From contig NZ_PTJS01000001.1 in NCBI RefSeq assembly GCF_002941025.1, positions 1 to 64,000 on the forward strand: a stretch of DNA of 64,000 nt, in the 5' to 3' direction. The notes beneath the pieces are model-generated. The model had not been told where the DNA came from and ran no database searches. It saw only the letters and a program-made list of their open reading frames with translations. Made by a program: the position numbers and the translations under genes. This document shows positions 26,286-36,336 of the stretch, piece after piece; the first letter of the stretch is position 1; each line of letters opens with the position of its first letter. This DNA comes from Streptomyces sp. QL37. Lineage in GTDB: Bacteria > Actinomycetota > Actinomycetes > Streptomycetales > Streptomycetaceae.

Positions 26286-26861
26286 ATGTGTGCCGCGTTC
26301 CCTGACTTCCGCCTCGGCAAGGTGCTCTCGATGAGCTTCACGGGGACCTTGTCCGAGCGTCATGGCGTTGCCGTGGAGCGGATTCCCACGCCTCACCGAC
26401 TCGTCGACTGGCTGGCAGTGAGCGGTCTCGCCGTGGACTCCTGTACCGCGGCCCAGCTCGGCCTCGCCCGGGAACTGAGGGAGTCGATCCACGTCGCCGC
26501 GACAGCGGCCGCGGTCCAGGACACTCTTCCCGTAGCCGCTGTCCAGGTCATCAACGACTGCAGCGCTCGCGGGCGGGCCGCAGCGATCCTGACACCGGAG
26601 GGCGACCGGCGATGGCGGCTGAGCTCGGCTTCCCGCGTGGAAGACGCCCTCGGCGTGATCGCCTCCGACGCGATCAGCGTCATCGCAGGCGAACGGGACG
26701 GGAAACTGGCCTTGTGCGCATCGCCGACCTGCCAAGCCGCCTTCTTCGACACCAGCCGGAGCCGCACCCGCAGATGGTGCGACATGAACACGTGCGGGAA
26801 TCGCCAGAAAAAGGCGCGCTTCAACGCGAACCAGCGCAAAGACCCCGGATCGGCGGAGTGA
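26286..26861 (+). CDS. CGNR zinc-finger / ABATE-domain regulator
   Basis: 191 residues. The C-terminal zinc finger reads CASPTCQAAFFDTSRSRTRRWC followed by MNTCGNRQKKARF, with the family-defining CGNR at about residues 169-172. The N-terminal ABATE domain (FTGTLSERHGVAVERIPTPHRLVDWL) is the stress-sensing half. Proteins of this kind are thought to be DNA-binding regulators of stress or xenobiotic-response genes. Divergent from the epoxide hydrolase. The ATG is preceded by a TAAGGT box 7 nt away rather than a ribosome site. Confidence 0.88.
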   Translation: MCAAFPDFRLGKVLSMSFTGTLSERHGVAVERIPTPHRLVDWLAVSGLAVDSCTAAQLGLARELRESIHVAATAAAVQDTLPVAAVQVINDCSARGRAAAILTPEGDRRWRLSSASRVEDALGVIASDAISVIAGERDGKLALCASPTCQAAFFDTSRSRTRRWCDMNTCGNRQKKARFNANQRKDPGSAE

Positions 26862-27124
26862 TCGTCACCCTCGGTACATCCGAGCGGGTCCACCCCTGCC
26901 GCGTGCTGGGGTTCTCTCCGAGCAGGCCCGATGACTGACAGGAACGGCGAGCGGCCATGACGGAGCCCTGCGCGCGCCATACACGGCCGTCTTCGCCCGG
27001 CTCCTCGACGACACCTCGTCCGTACGGCTGTCGAGGCCGGTGGAGCGGGACAGCGACGCCCCTGCCCCATCGGCGGTGGGGCCGGATCGGCGGCATCTGC
27101 GGACCACGACCGTACCCTGGGGGC

Positions 27125-28030
27125 ATGCGTATGCGCCCCACTCTGAGCTGGACCCCTACCGAGGACCTGCCGCCGGGCACCACGGATCTGGAACCGGTCG
27201 CCGATGCGCTGGGCAGCGGCGGCGTGCTGGTGCTCAGCGGGGCCGGCATCTCCACGGAGTCGGGCATCCCCGACTACCGCGGCGAGGGCGGAAGCCTGAG
27301 CCGGCACACCCCGATGACCTACCAGGACTTCACCGCCAGCACCCAGGCCAGGCGCCGGTACTGGGCGCGCAGCCACCTCGGCTGGCGCACGTTCGGCCGC
27401 GCCCGCCCCAACGCCGGGCACCGGGCCGTGGCCGCTTTCGGTCGGCACGGCCGGCTCTCGGGTGTGATCACCCAGAACGTCGACAGCCTGCACCAGGCCG
27501 CCGGCAGCGAGGGGGTCGTGGATCTCCACGGAAGCCTGGACCGTGTGGTCTGCCTGTCCTGCGGCGCCTACAGTCCTCGCCGTGATCTCGCGAGGCGGCT
27601 CGAGGCGGCCAATGCCGGGTTCAGGCCGGTGGCCTCCGGGATCAATCCGGACGGTGACGCCGACCTCACCGACGAGCAGGTCGGGGACTTCCGCGTGGTG
27701 CCCTGCACGGTCTGTGGCGGCATCCTCAAACCGGACGTGGTCTTCTTCGGCGAATCCGTGCCTCTTCGGCGGGTCGAACAGTGCCGTGAAATGGTCAGCG
27801 AGGCGGCCTCGCTGCTGGTTCTCGGCTCCTCACTGACCGTGATGTCCGGGCTTCGGTTCGTCCGCCAGGCGGCCCGGGCCGGGAAGCCGGTTCTGATCGT
27901 CAACCAGGACGTGACCCGGGGCGACCCTCTCGCCGTCACCCGCATCGCGCTCCCGCTGGGAACGGCCCTCACCACCGTGGCCGCCCGGCTCGGCATCCCC
28001 GTCGACGAGGAGGCGGCAGGGCCCGAGTGA
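27125..28030 (+). CDS. NAD-dependent protein deacetylase, Sir2 family
   Basis: 301 residues. NAD-binding GAGISTESGIPDYRGEGG (about 38-55), TQNVDSLHQAAGS with the catalytic-site Gln/Asn/Asp, LHGSLDRVVCLSCG and VPCTVCGGILKPDVVFFGE with the two CxxC pairs that bind structural zinc, and LGSSLTVMSGL plus VNQDVT for NAD contacts. It removes acyl groups from lysine using NAD. A TACCCT box (27113-27118) lies 6 nt before ATG 27125, indicating a leaderless transcript. The region between the two zinc pairs is somewhat longer than in CobB, with a GINPDGDADLTDEQ insert seen in other actinobacterial sirtuins. Confidence 0.92.
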   Translation: MRMRPTLSWTPTEDLPPGTTDLEPVADALGSGGVLVLSGAGISTESGIPDYRGEGGSLSRHTPMTYQDFTASTQARRRYWARSHLGWRTFGRARPNAGHRAVAAFGRHGRLSGVITQNVDSLHQAAGSEGVVDLHGSLDRVVCLSCGAYSPRRDLARRLEAANAGFRPVASGINPDGDADLTDEQVGDFRVVPCTVCGGILKPDVVFFGESVPLRRVEQCREMVSEAASLLVLGSSLTVMSGLRFVRQAARAGKPVLIVNQDVTRGDPLAVTRIALPLGTALTTVAARLGIPVDEEAAGPE

Positions 28031-28260
28031 GGCGGGCCGGGCCGGGTGGCACCCATCCGCCGCACTCCCCAGCAGCTGAGATCTCGCTTACTTTACTGTG
28101 CCGAAACCTCTGAAATACCTCAGATTTGTTTTCGCCAGGTACTGCGCACTGCCAGAATCACAGGGTTCCTGATCATGCGCCTTCGAGCCATCGCCGGGCT
28201 CCTCCCCCACGGGCCCGGCCGGGATCGGCCATCTTCCCCTCACAAAGGCGAACCCCCTCC

Positions 28261-29718
28261 ATGAGTGACGGCAGCATCGCAGCAGCCGGCAAGCCCGCCG
28301 CCGGGACACCGGCGAGCTCCCCCCACGTGGACGCCGGCGACGCCGGTTACAGCAAGGACCTCAAATCCCGCCACATCAACATGATCGCCATCGGAGGAGC
28401 GATCGGCACCGGCCTCTTCCTGGGCGCGGGAGGCCGTCTCGCCGACGCCGGCCCCTCGCTCGCCATCGCTTACGCCGTCTGCGGTGTCTTCGCGTTCTTC
28501 GTCGTACGCGCGCTGGGTGAGCTGGTGCTCTACCGCCCGTCGTCCGGAGCCTTCGTCTCCTACGCGCGTGAGTTCATGGGCGAGAAGGGCGCCTTCGCGG
28601 CCGGCTGGCTGTACTTCCTGAACTGGTCCACCACCGCGATCGCGGACATCACCGCGGCGGCGACGTACGCCCACTTCTGGGGCATGTTCAGTGACATCCC
28701 GCAGTGGATCCTCGCGTTGACCGCGCTCGCCGTGGTGCTCGCGGCCAACCTCATCTCGGTGAAGTACTTCGGCGAGATGGAGTTCTGGTTCGCGATCATC
28801 AAGGTGGCGGCACTGGTCGCCTTCATGCTGATCGGCATCTTCCTCATCGTCACCCAGCACCCGGTGGACGGCCACACCCCGGGCCTGTCCACCGTCTCGG
28901 ACACCGGCGCCTTCCCCGTCGGCATGCTGCCGATGCTTCTCGTGATCCAGGGCGTCGTCTTCGCCTACGCCTCCGTCGAGCTGTGCGGTGTCGCCGCCGG
29001 CGAGACCGAGAATCCCGAGAAGATCATGCCCCGTGCGATCAACTCCATCATGTGGCGGGTCGGACTGTTCTACGTCGGCTCGGTGGTGCTGCTCGCGCTG
29101 CTGCTGCCGTACACCGCCTACTCCGGGGACCAGAGCCCGTTCGTCACCGTCATGGACAAGCTCGGTGTTCCGGGGGCGGCCGGTGTGATGAACCTGGTCG
29201 TACTGACCGCCGCCCTGTCCAGCCTGAACTCCGGCCTCTACTCCACCGGCCGCATCCTGCGCTCCATGGCGCTGTCGGGTTCCGCTCCCCGCTTCACCGG
29301 CCTGATGAACAAGGGACAGGTCCCCTACGGCGGCATTCTGCTGACGGCGGGCTTCGGGGTGCTGGGCGTCGGGCTGAACTACGTGGTGCCCGGCCAGGCA
29401 TTCGAGATCGTGCTGAACTTCGCGTCCATCGGGATCCTCGGGACCTGGGGCATGATCATGCTCTGCTCGCTGGTCTTCTGGCACCGCGCGCAGGACGGCC
29501 GGGTCACCAGGCCCGCCTATCGCCTGCCCTGGGCCCCGTACACCCAGATCGTCACGCTGCTGTTCCTCGGCTGCGTGGCCTTCCTGATGTGGTGGGGCGG
29601 CGGGGTCGGCCGGACCACCGTTATGTGCCTGCCGCTGATCGCTGCTGCGCTGGTCGGCGGCTGGTTCATCGTCCGCGGCCGGGTGCGCGAGGTGGCACGC
29701 GCCAGGCAGGACGCCTGA
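28261..29718 (+). CDS. Amino-acid permease (APC family, AnsP/CycA-like)
   Basis: 485 residues with 12 spans. SRHINMIAIGGAIGTGLFLGAG (about 36-57) is the APC substrate/Na-site motif of amino-acid transporters. GELVLYRPSSGAFVSYAREF and AAGETENPEKIMPRAINSI are the family's conserved loops and place it near L-asparagine, D-alanine/glycine and GABA permeases. It imports an amino acid with protons. ATG 28261 has an AAAGG ribosome site at slightly long distance. A small inverted repeat, TCTGA-N6-TCAGA, lies in the AT-rich leader near 28110. A 10-bp hairpin follows the gene. Confidence 0.9.
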   Translation: MSDGSIAAAGKPAAGTPASSPHVDAGDAGYSKDLKSRHINMIAIGGAIGTGLFLGAGGRLADAGPSLAIAYAVCGVFAFFVVRALGELVLYRPSSGAFVSYAREFMGEKGAFAAGWLYFLNWSTTAIADITAAATYAHFWGMFSDIPQWILALTALAVVLAANLISVKYFGEMEFWFAIIKVAALVAFMLIGIFLIVTQHPVDGHTPGLSTVSDTGAFPVGMLPMLLVIQGVVFAYASVELCGVAAGETENPEKIMPRAINSIMWRVGLFYVGSVVLLALLLPYTAYSGDQSPFVTVMDKLGVPGAAGVMNLVVLTAALSSLNSGLYSTGRILRSMALSGSAPRFTGLMNKGQVPYGGILLTAGFGVLGVGLNYVVPGQAFEIVLNFASIGILGTWGMIMLCSLVFWHRAQDGRVTRPAYRLPWAPYTQIVTLLFLGCVAFLMWWGGGVGRTTVMCLPLIAAALVGGWFIVRGRVREVARARQDA

Positions 29719-29761
29719 CCCTCCTTCGCCGCCGGAGGCTTCCCCTCCGCCCAGCTGAACG

Positions 29762-29793
29762 GTGTGGCCCCTGCCTGCGGGTGGGGGCCACAC
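29762..29793 (+). terminator. 10-bp perfect hairpin after the amino-acid permease gene
   Basis: GTGTGGCCCC (29762-29771) pairs perfectly with GGGGCCACAC (29784-29793) across a 12-nt loop, 43 bp after the stop codon. No U-tract, as usual in Streptomyces. It could also stop the convergent MarR transcript ending at 29966. Confidence 0.7.
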
Positions 29794-29965
29794 GCGTTCG
29801 GACGTCCGGGGGCGAGGTCGTACCGCCCCCTGCGCGGCAGTGGTGCGGGAGACGGCGCGCTTGCGCCCTCCCGGCCTGCCGGCCGAAGTCCTCGTACTGA
29901 ACGCGCTCGGGCTTTCGGCCGGTGCGCGAAGGGGTCCGCCGACGCGGCTCGTCGGGGCGCTGGCT

Positions 29966-30388
29966 TCAGCGCGTGGCGAGCCGCTCCAGCAGCGCGGCAC
30001 TGCTTGCCAGCAGCGTCCGCTCCTCTTCCGTGAGTTCGGCTTCGATGGCCTGGGCCAGCCAGCCCGCCCTGCGGCCGCGCTCCGCTTCGAGTGCGGCCCG
30101 GCCGGCGTCCGACAGTTCGACCAGCGACTTACGCCCGTCCGTGGGGTGCGCCCGGCGCGTGATCAGGTTCTGCTCCATGAGCAGCCCCACCGCCCGGGCC
30201 ATCGACTGGGGTCGTACGCGCTGGTCGGCGGCGAGGTCACTGGTGGTCATGGCGCCGTCGCGGTCGAGTACGCCGAGCACGGCGACCTGGCCCAGCGGGA
30301 TGCGGTCCTCGTGTTTGACGCGTCGGGTGAGCTTGCCCATCGCCGTACGCAGTTCAGCGGCGATGGCGGCGGCTTCCGAGGTGGGCAT
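29966..30388 (-). CDS. MarR-family transcriptional regulator
   Basis: 140 residues. A winged helix at about residues 28-95: [49 protein letters not shown] followed by the wing [20 protein letters not shown], then a C-terminal dimerisation helix with [17 protein letters not shown]. It represses in the absence of ligand in most MarR systems. Divergent from an enolase gene; two palindromes in the shared region are its probable operators. ATG 30386-30388 sits 5-6 nt after TAGAGT (30394-30399 read on the minus strand), so its own transcript may be leaderless. Confidence 0.9.
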   Translation of the reverse strand: MPTSEAAAIAAELRTAMGKLTRRVKHEDRIPLGQVAVLGVLDRDGAMTTSDLAADQRVRPQSMARAVGLLMEQNLITRRAHPTDGRKSLVELSDAGRAALEAERGRRAGWLAQAIEAELTEEERTLLASSAALLERLATR

Positions 30389-30434
30389 AGGGCACTCTAC
30401 CCCGCTGGTCAGCGTTGCTGCGCACCTGACCTGC

Positions 30435-30478
30435 ACAGCAATGCTGTACAGCCAAACTGAGCAGCATTGCTGTAGTGT
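30435..30478. promoter_or_regulatory. Twin MarR operators between marR-type gene and enolase gene
   Basis: ACAGCA-A-TGCTGT (30435-30447) is a perfect 13-bp palindrome. CAGCA-T-TGCTG (30462-30472) is a second perfect one whose centre lies 26 bp away. The second partly overlaps the -10-like TAGTGT (30473-30478) of the enolase gene. Binding of the divergent MarR protein to both would repress the enolase gene and probably itself. Confidence 0.65.
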
Positions 30479-30551
30479 TTGCACCTGTCGGGGTCAGCGC
30501 CAGCGTTGTCGCAGCCGGGGCCACGGCACACGACAACGGGAAGGAACTCCC

Positions 30552-31868
30552 ATGTCCGCGAACGCAGTCGAACCCGCCGAGAACACTGGCTCCACCATCG
30601 AGACCGTCATCGCCCGCCGGATCATCGACAGCCGGGGCAATCCCACGGTCGAGGTCGACGTCGTCCTGACGGACGGCTCCCTGGGGCGCGCGGCCGTCCC
30701 CTCCGGCGCCTCCACCGGTGCCCGGGAGGCCGTGGAACTGCGCGACGGGGACTCCGCGCGCTGGCACGGCAAGGGTGTCGACCGCGCGGTGGCTCACGTC
30801 AACGGGGAGATCGCGGCGTCGGTGCGCGGACGGAACGGGACGGACCAGGCGGGTCTCGACGCCGCCCTGGTCGCTCTCGACGGCACCGCCACGAAGTCCC
30901 GGCTCGGGGCAAACGCGATCCTCGGCGTCTCCCTCGCCGCCGCCAAGGCCGCTGCGGCAGCCCGACGCAGCCCCCTCTACCGCCACCTCGGCGGCCCTGA
31001 CGCCCACCTCCTTCCGCTGCCGATGATGAACATCGTCAACGGCGGAGCCCACGCCGACAATCCGCTGGATTTCCAGGAGTTCATGATCGCCCCCGTGGGT
31101 GCGGACACCTTCGCCGAGGCCGTCCGCATGGGCAGCGAGGTGTTCCACACCCTGCGCCGCGATCTGCTGGCCGCCGGGCACTCCACCGGCGTCGGCGACG
31201 AAGGCGGCTTCGCTCCCTCGCTGCGTACCGCCGAGGAGGCGCTCGACTTCGTGATGGCCGCCATCGAGCGCACCGGCTATCGCCCCGGCACGGACATCGG
31301 CCTGCTGATGGATCCGGCGTCGTCGGAGTTCTTCCGCGACGGGGTGTACGACTACGCGGGCGAGGGGGTGCGTCGCACCCCCTCCGAGAACGCCGACTAC
31401 CTGGCCAAGCTCATCGACGCCTACCCGGTCATCTCCATCGAGGACCCGATGGCGGAGAACGATCTGGACGGCTGGCGGGAGCTGACCGCCCGCGTGGGCG
31501 ACCGCTGCCAGCTCGTCGGCGACGACGTGTTCTGCACCAACGAGACACTGCTGCGCGAGGGCATCCGTACCGGCGTAGGAAATTCGGTCCTGGTCAAGGT
31601 CAATCAGATCGGGACTCTGACCGAGGCGCTGGCCGCGGTGGCCACGGCTCACCAGGCGGGCTGGACAGCAGTCATGTCGCACCGCTCGGGTGAGACGGAG
31701 GACACCACCATCGCGGATCTGGCGGTGGCGACCGGATGCGGTCAGATCAAGACCGGCTCGCTCTCGCGCTCCGACCGCACGGCGAAGTACAACCAACTGA
31801 TCCGGATCGAGGAGGAGCTGGGCGACTCGGCGCGCTACGCGGGGCGCTCCGCGCTGCGCCAGGCGTGA
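30552..31868 (+). CDS. eno: Enolase (phosphopyruvate hydratase), probably a second copy
   Basis: 438 residues, full family length. [15 protein letters not shown] (N-terminal), [25 protein letters not shown] (catalytic Glu), [14 protein letters not shown] and [10 protein letters not shown] (catalytic Lys), [17 protein letters not shown] and [10 protein letters not shown] are all intact, so it should convert 2-phosphoglycerate to phosphoenolpyruvate. Residue 3 onwards is longer and more acidic at the N-terminus than housekeeping enolases. It stands alone, not beside the septum-formation genes that usually flank the main actinobacterial eno, and is divergent from a MarR regulator with twin operators. 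This suggests an inducible secondary enolase. AAGGA precedes ATG 30552. Confidence 0.9.
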   Translation: MSANAVEPAENTGSTIETVIARRIIDSRGNPTVEVDVVLTDGSLGRAAVPSGASTGAREAVELRDGDSARWHGKGVDRAVAHVNGEIAASVRGRNGTDQAGLDAALVALDGTATKSRLGANAILGVSLAAAKAAAAARRSPLYRHLGGPDAHLLPLPMMNIVNGGAHADNPLDFQEFMIAPVGADTFAEAVRMGSEVFHTLRRDLLAAGHSTGVGDEGGFAPSLRTAEEALDFVMAAIERTGYRPGTDIGLLMDPASSEFFRDGVYDYAGEGVRRTPSENADYLAKLIDAYPVISIEDPMAENDLDGWRELTARVGDRCQLVGDDVFCTNETLLREGIRTGVGNSVLVKVNQIGTLTEALAAVATAHQAGWTAVMSHRSGETEDTTIADLAVATGCGQIKTGSLSRSDRTAKYNQLIRIEEELGDSARYAGRSALRQA

Positions 31869-32020
31869 AGGTGCCGGTGCGGCGCCTGGCGGGGATCGGC
31901 TTCCCGGGGTGACGACGACTTCGTCTTCGTCAACCGGGAACCGGTGGTTCGGAACACCGCTGCGCGATGCTCCTGATCCGGAGCGCTGACGGGGTCGGGC
32001 CGCTGCCGCCTGTCCGTACC

Positions 32021-32572
32021 TCAGCAGGACGGTGCGGCCGAGGTCCGCACACCGAACCACTGTTCCGCACCGTACTCCTCGAAGCGATCCACCTCGGTGA
32101 ACCCCAGTCTGGCCGCGAGGCGCATCGAGCGTTCGTTGGCGGTCTGGGTGCAGAGAACCACCGGCTCGCCGGGGAGTACGTGGGCGAGCCAGCCGAGTGC
32201 GGCTGCGCACGCCTCGACGGCATACCCGCGGCCCCACGCTTCCGGCAGGAAGGTGTAACCGAGCTCGGCTTCCCCTGCATCCGGACGGACGTGCCCGGGT
32301 CGTTCGGCCTCGCGCCGATCGAGCGCGACCATGCCGATCATCGCTCCGTCGAGGTCGGCCACGAATAGGCCGGGGCGCCGCCCGGGCACCTCGGGCACCG
32401 CGCGTTCGAGCTCTTCACGCGGCCGTGGGCCACCGAGGTAGGTGCGCACCTCCGGCGAGGAGAACAGCTCGATGAACGCCGCACGGTCCCGGGCCTCCGA
32501 CTCGCGGAGCACAAGCCGTTCGGTCCTTATCGGGGCGGGTGGCCAGGCGGCGACGGGTCCGAGTCCGGTCAT
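32021..32572 (-). CDS. GNAT family N-acetyltransferase (RimJ/RimL-like)
   Basis: 183 residues. TERLVLRESEARDRAAFIELF is the usual start of the RimJ/RimL branch; ELGYTFLPEAWGRGYAVEACAAALGWL carries the acetyl-CoA pyrophosphate loop (WGRGYA), and CTQTANERSMRLAARLGFTEVDRF is motif B. It transfers acetyl from acetyl-CoA to an amine, often a protein N-terminus or small molecule. ATG 32570-32572. Stands alone between the enolase gene and a reductase gene. Confidence 0.88.
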   Translation of the reverse strand: MTGLGPVAAWPPAPIRTERLVLRESEARDRAAFIELFSSPEVRTYLGGPRPREELERAVPEVPGRRPGLFVADLDGAMIGMVALDRREAERPGHVRPDAGEAELGYTFLPEAWGRGYAVEACAAALGWLAHVLPGEPVVLCTQTANERSMRLAARLGFTEVDRFEEYGAEQWFGVRTSAAPSC

Positions 32573-33025
32573 GGGGGGAACCTATCGCACGCCGTGCGGG
32601 GGCGCCCCGGATCCGAATCCGTGGCGGACCGGGGGCCAGCCACTATCCCCTCCGTGACTGAGCATCCAGGTAGGCGAGTTGAGTGCCTCGGCGCCCGCCG
32701 ACCCCGAGTTTCCCCTTCCGTCGGTCAGCGGCGCACCTCTGACCCGCTACGAGCGGTGCGCAACTGACCGGATGAAGCACGCACTCGCCAACCCGCTGGT
32801 GGCAGAAGGCGATTGCTTGAGTACCTGTGACCGGTCGAATGCATCGATGATTGCGGAGCTCGGTGAATCAGTGCCGCCGGCGACGACTTCATGACACGTC
32901 GTGGACGGACGATCCGCCTCGCCCCGCAGGAACCCAGGTCCCCTCGGAGACCCAGGGCCAACCGGTCGGCCGGCACCGACAGGACCCCATGGCGCACGTC
33001 CGGCCACCGCGCGCGGCGGTGCTTC
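32573..33025. other. Intergenic, no gene seen
   Basis: 450 bp without a convincing gene; the small plus-strand frames here have no family resemblance or ribosome site. Confidence 0.4.
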
Positions 33026-33622
33026 CTAGGGTGTCCCAGGGCTCTGCGGACGAGCCTGCTGACGCGCTGTGCGGTAGCGGAGGTAGACGAACTTCGAGCT
33101 GAAGGTGCGGGTCTCCACGAGTTCGAGGTCCATCCGTTGCTCGCGCCGGGGGAAGAACGGGATGCCGCCACCGACCAGCACGGGGTGGACGATGATCCGG
33201 TACTCGTCGACCAGACCCGACGCGACCGCCTCGGCGGCCAGGGTCGCGCCGCCGATCGCGATGTCGCCCTCCCCCGGCTCGGCCCGCAACCGTGCGATCT
33301 CCTGCGCCAGGCCGCCCGAGGCGAGGCGGGCATTGCCCTGCACCGCCGACAGCGTGGTGGAGAACACGACCTTGGGGAGCGGCTTCCAGAGGGCGGTCCA
33401 CTCGAGCATCGAGTCGTCGAGCGCCGGGTCCTCGTCTGCGGTCTCCCAGTACAGCATCGTCTCGTACAGCCGTCGCCCCATCAGGTGGACGCCGACCTCT
33501 CGGATGTCGTCGATCCAGAAGCGAAAGACCTCCTCGTCGGGTTCCGTCCAGTCGAAGTCGCCGTCCGGGCCGACGATGTAGCCGTCGAGTGAGACGCCCA
33601 TCGAATAGGTCACGCTGCGCAT
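33026..33622 (-). CDS. Dihydrofolate reductase / RibD C-terminal family protein
   Basis: 198 residues. MRSVTYSMGVSLDGYIVGPDGDFDWTEP is the standard start of RibD-C proteins, LMGRRLYETMLYWE and FSTTLS follow the DHFR fold, and IAIGGATLAAEAVASGLVDEYRIIVHPVLVGGGIPFF carries the NADPH-binding GG and the C-terminal strand. These reduce small pyrimidine- or pterin-like substrates with NADPH; the physiological substrate of stand-alone members is mostly unknown. GAGGAGGA lies 6 nt before ATG 33620-33622. Confidence 0.88.
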   Translation of the reverse strand: MRSVTYSMGVSLDGYIVGPDGDFDWTEPDEEVFRFWIDDIREVGVHLMGRRLYETMLYWETADEDPALDDSMLEWTALWKPLPKVVFSTTLSAVQGNARLASGGLAQEIARLRAEPGEGDIAIGGATLAAEAVASGLVDEYRIIVHPVLVGGGIPFFPRREQRMDLELVETRTFSSKFVYLRYRTARQQARPQSPGTP

Positions 33623-33882
33623 CAGCAGTCCTCCTCGGTAACGGGTTCGACAGTACGGCCGCCGCACGCCGCAGGGCTCTCACGGCTCGCGGAACTCCCC
33701 CGGCCGGTCACCCGACGAGGTCACCGGACGTTTCGTGCCGACGGCCCGTGAGCCCGGCGCCGGTGGGACTTCGGCGGTGTGCACCGCGTCTCAGGAGCGG
33801 GGCGACCGTTCGTCCTCGGGTTCGCTGCCGTGCAATGCTGAAGGGCACATGTGTTCATGACGGGTAGCGGAGAAAGTGCAGG

Positions 33883-36144
33883 GTGAGGGCAGTGCGGCGG
33901 GGCGGGGCCAGGTTGTGGGATCGGTTCGCGGCGTCCGATCCGGGGCTGCTGCGGCTCATGGCGGGGCTGCGGACCGTCTCGGCGATCGCCCTGGCCCTGG
34001 TGGTTCTGGCCCTGCTCGGTACCGGCGTCAACCACATGGTCGCCGGCGCGATGACGGCGATGACCGCCACCTTCGCCATCAAGGACAAGCTGGTTCGCGA
34101 CCAGGCGGTCACGCTCGCCCTCGGCCTGCCGGTCTCCCTCGCCGCGATGTCGCTGGGCGCGCTGTTGACGTCGCAGGTCGTCGCGGGCGACCTGTTCTTC
34201 ATCGCTCTCATCTTCGGTGCCGTCTACTGCCGACGGTTCGGCGAGCGTGGGACCGCGCTCGGCCTCATCGGCTTCCAGATCTATTTCCTCTCGCTGTTCG
34301 TGGGTGCCTCGACGGCTGCCCTGCCGGAGCTCTGTCTGGCTCTGGCCGTCGGATTCGGATGCAGCGCCGTGGTGCGGTTCGGCGTCGTTCCGGAAACGCC
34401 CCAACGTGTCCTGGCACGGCTGCGCGACGCCTTCCGGACTCGACTCGCCCAGCTCGTCTCCGTGCAGATCGAACTCCTCGACGCGGGCCCCGAGCAGTTG
34501 GAGAAGGTGCTCGACGACATGCGGCAGCGCACCGCGCGGCTGCATGAAGCCGCTCTGATGATCCAGGGGCGCCTGGAGGAGGGCACCTCGGACGCGGACA
34601 AGGCGGCGCTGCTGCAACGCCGGGTCGCGGACGCCGAGATCGCCACGGAGCGACTGGGGATGCTGCTGTTGAACGCCCGCAGCGTCGAGCGGGCCGACAC
34701 CCTCACCCTGCATCTGCCGCACGCGCCCGTCCCGCTCACCGGGGACTGGAGGCCGGCCGAGGACGACGCGACCATCGCCCTGCGCCGGGACCTCAAGGCG
34801 CTGCACCTCCTGGTGAGCCGTCCGGCGGCGCGCGACGGCGGCACAGCGGTGGCCCACATACGTAACAGGCTGCTCGGCTACCGCGAGGAGGAGAAGCTTC
34901 CGTCCGCGCCGGCGGGCATCCAGGACGCGTTCCGGGGCATCGGCGAGGCTGCCCGGTCCGTCCTGGGGCTGCGACTCGCGCTGGACGGGCCCCAGGACGA
35001 GTCGGACGACTCCCCGGCCACGACCCGTTCGCGTGAGGAGTTCGACGCGGAGGACATCGCGCTGGCCTCCTCCGAAGCTCCGGAGGACAAGGACCCCGCC
35101 GGGTTGAAGCGTCCCACCACGAGGGCGGCCTTCCAGGTGTCGGTGGGCTCGGTGCTGGCCATGATCGGCGGTGAGTTCCTCTCCTCCCAGCGTTGGTACT
35201 GGGCCGTTCTCACGTGCTGGGTGGTCTTCCTCAACACCGCCTCCACCGGTGAGATCCTGGTCAAGGGATACCGGCGGCTTCTGGGCACGATGCTGGGCGC
35301 GGTCGCGGGTGTCGCGCTGGCGGGGCTGGTCGGTGACCACACGTGGATCTCGTTCGCTCTGGTCCTCGTCTTCATCTTCGCGATGTTCTTCACGGCTCCG
35401 CTGTCCTACGCGGTCATGTCCTTCTTCGTCACGGCCATGCTGGGTCTGCTGTACACCTTGCTGAACTCGTACAGCTTCGACGTGCTGGTGCTGCGCATCG
35501 AGGAGACCGCGATCGGCGCGGCGTGCGGCGTCATCGCCGCCGTCCTGGTGCTGCCGGTGCGCACCGACCGCCGTACCGACGAACTGCTGGGAACCGTCCT
35601 GGAACGGCTGGGTGATGTCGCGTCCGCGGCGGTGGAGCAGCTCAGCGGCGGGCCCGCGTCCGACCTGCTCGGCAAGGCGCGCAGTCTGGACACGGCGCTG
35701 GACGAGCTGCGCGACTCCACCAACCCGTTGACCTACCCGATCACTCCGCTGCGTGGCCGCCGTCAGACGGTCCGCTATCTGGTGGCGCTCCTGGAGACGT
35801 GTGCGTATCACGCCCGTTCGCTGGCGGCGACCGCGGAGCTCGTGCCGCACAGCAGGACCGTCGCGGCCGATCCCCGGCTCCACCGGGCGGGGCAGCGGAT
35901 CGCCCACAACATCGAGGTGCTCGCCGCCCATGTCGAGGACGAGGGCGCCCAGGGCGAGGTCGAGTCCGGTGCGAGCATCGCGTCGACGCTGCGGGACGAC
36001 GGGTCCGGCACCCAGCCGTCGGGCACGGTGACCTTCCGTGTGCTGCGTCATCTTCAGCGTCTCGACGAGGGTGTGGTGGGGCTCGCCCGCCCGCTGGACG
36101 TGCCGGTGGCCGACCGCGCGGAGTCGAAGGCCGTACGCGGCTGA
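33883..36144 (+). CDS. FUSC family membrane protein (aromatic-acid exporter type)
   Basis: 753 residues in two similar halves. The N-terminal membrane block (about 25-155) begins LLRLMAGLRTVSAIALALVVLALL; a soluble helical middle (about 160-390) follows; a second membrane block at about 400-565 is FUSC_2-like (RAAFQVSVGSVLAMIGGEFLSSQRWYWAVLTCWVVFLN, then GYRRLLGTMLGAVAGVAL). The C-terminal 190 residues are soluble. Proteins of this fold (AaeB, YccS, plant ALMT) export organic or aromatic acids. GTG 33883 was chosen with GGAGAAAG upstream; a second GTG lies 9 nt further in. Monocistronic. Confidence 0.85.
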   Translation: MRAVRRGGARLWDRFAASDPGLLRLMAGLRTVSAIALALVVLALLGTGVNHMVAGAMTAMTATFAIKDKLVRDQAVTLALGLPVSLAAMSLGALLTSQVVAGDLFFIALIFGAVYCRRFGERGTALGLIGFQIYFLSLFVGASTAALPELCLALAVGFGCSAVVRFGVVPETPQRVLARLRDAFRTRLAQLVSVQIELLDAGPEQLEKVLDDMRQRTARLHEAALMIQGRLEEGTSDADKAALLQRRVADAEIATERLGMLLLNARSVERADTLTLHLPHAPVPLTGDWRPAEDDATIALRRDLKALHLLVSRPAARDGGTAVAHIRNRLLGYREEEKLPSAPAGIQDAFRGIGEAARSVLGLRLALDGPQDESDDSPATTRSREEFDAEDIALASSEAPEDKDPAGLKRPTTRAAFQVSVGSVLAMIGGEFLSSQRWYWAVLTCWVVFLNTASTGEILVKGYRRLLGTMLGAVAGVALAGLVGDHTWISFALVLVFIFAMFFTAPLSYAVMSFFVTAMLGLLYTLLNSYSFDVLVLRIEETAIGAACGVIAAVLVLPVRTDRRTDELLGTVLERLGDVASAAVEQLSGGPASDLLGKARSLDTALDELRDSTNPLTYPITPLRGRRQTVRYLVALLETCAYHARSLAATAELVPHSRTVAADPRLHRAGQRIAHNIEVLAAHVEDEGAQGEVESGASIASTLRDDGSGTQPSGTVTFRVLRHLQRLDEGVVGLARPLDVPVADRAESKAVRG

Positions 36145-36336
36145 GGTCCCCCTGGGCTCCCTCGGCTTCCACGCGCCCGGGCCGGTCGTCCCGGCCATCG
36201 GGTTCCGCCGCGGACCGGGTGCAGCCGACAGGCCGGCGGCTGCGCCGGACGTCCGCACGGCGTATAGGTCCGGATCAGCGACTCGTCGGACCGAGGAATG
36301 TCGAGGCCGTTGCGCCGACGGCACACGGCTCGGTGA

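Noticed and set aside
28240..30000. 586-codon minus-strand frame opposite the amino-acid permease
   Set aside because: Low-complexity antisense shadow; the plus strand encodes a full APC transporter.
33721..36324. 867-codon minus-strand frame opposite the FUSC gene
   Set aside because: His/Gln/Arg-rich composition typical of antisense to GC-rich genes and no domain; the plus-strand FUSC protein is clear.
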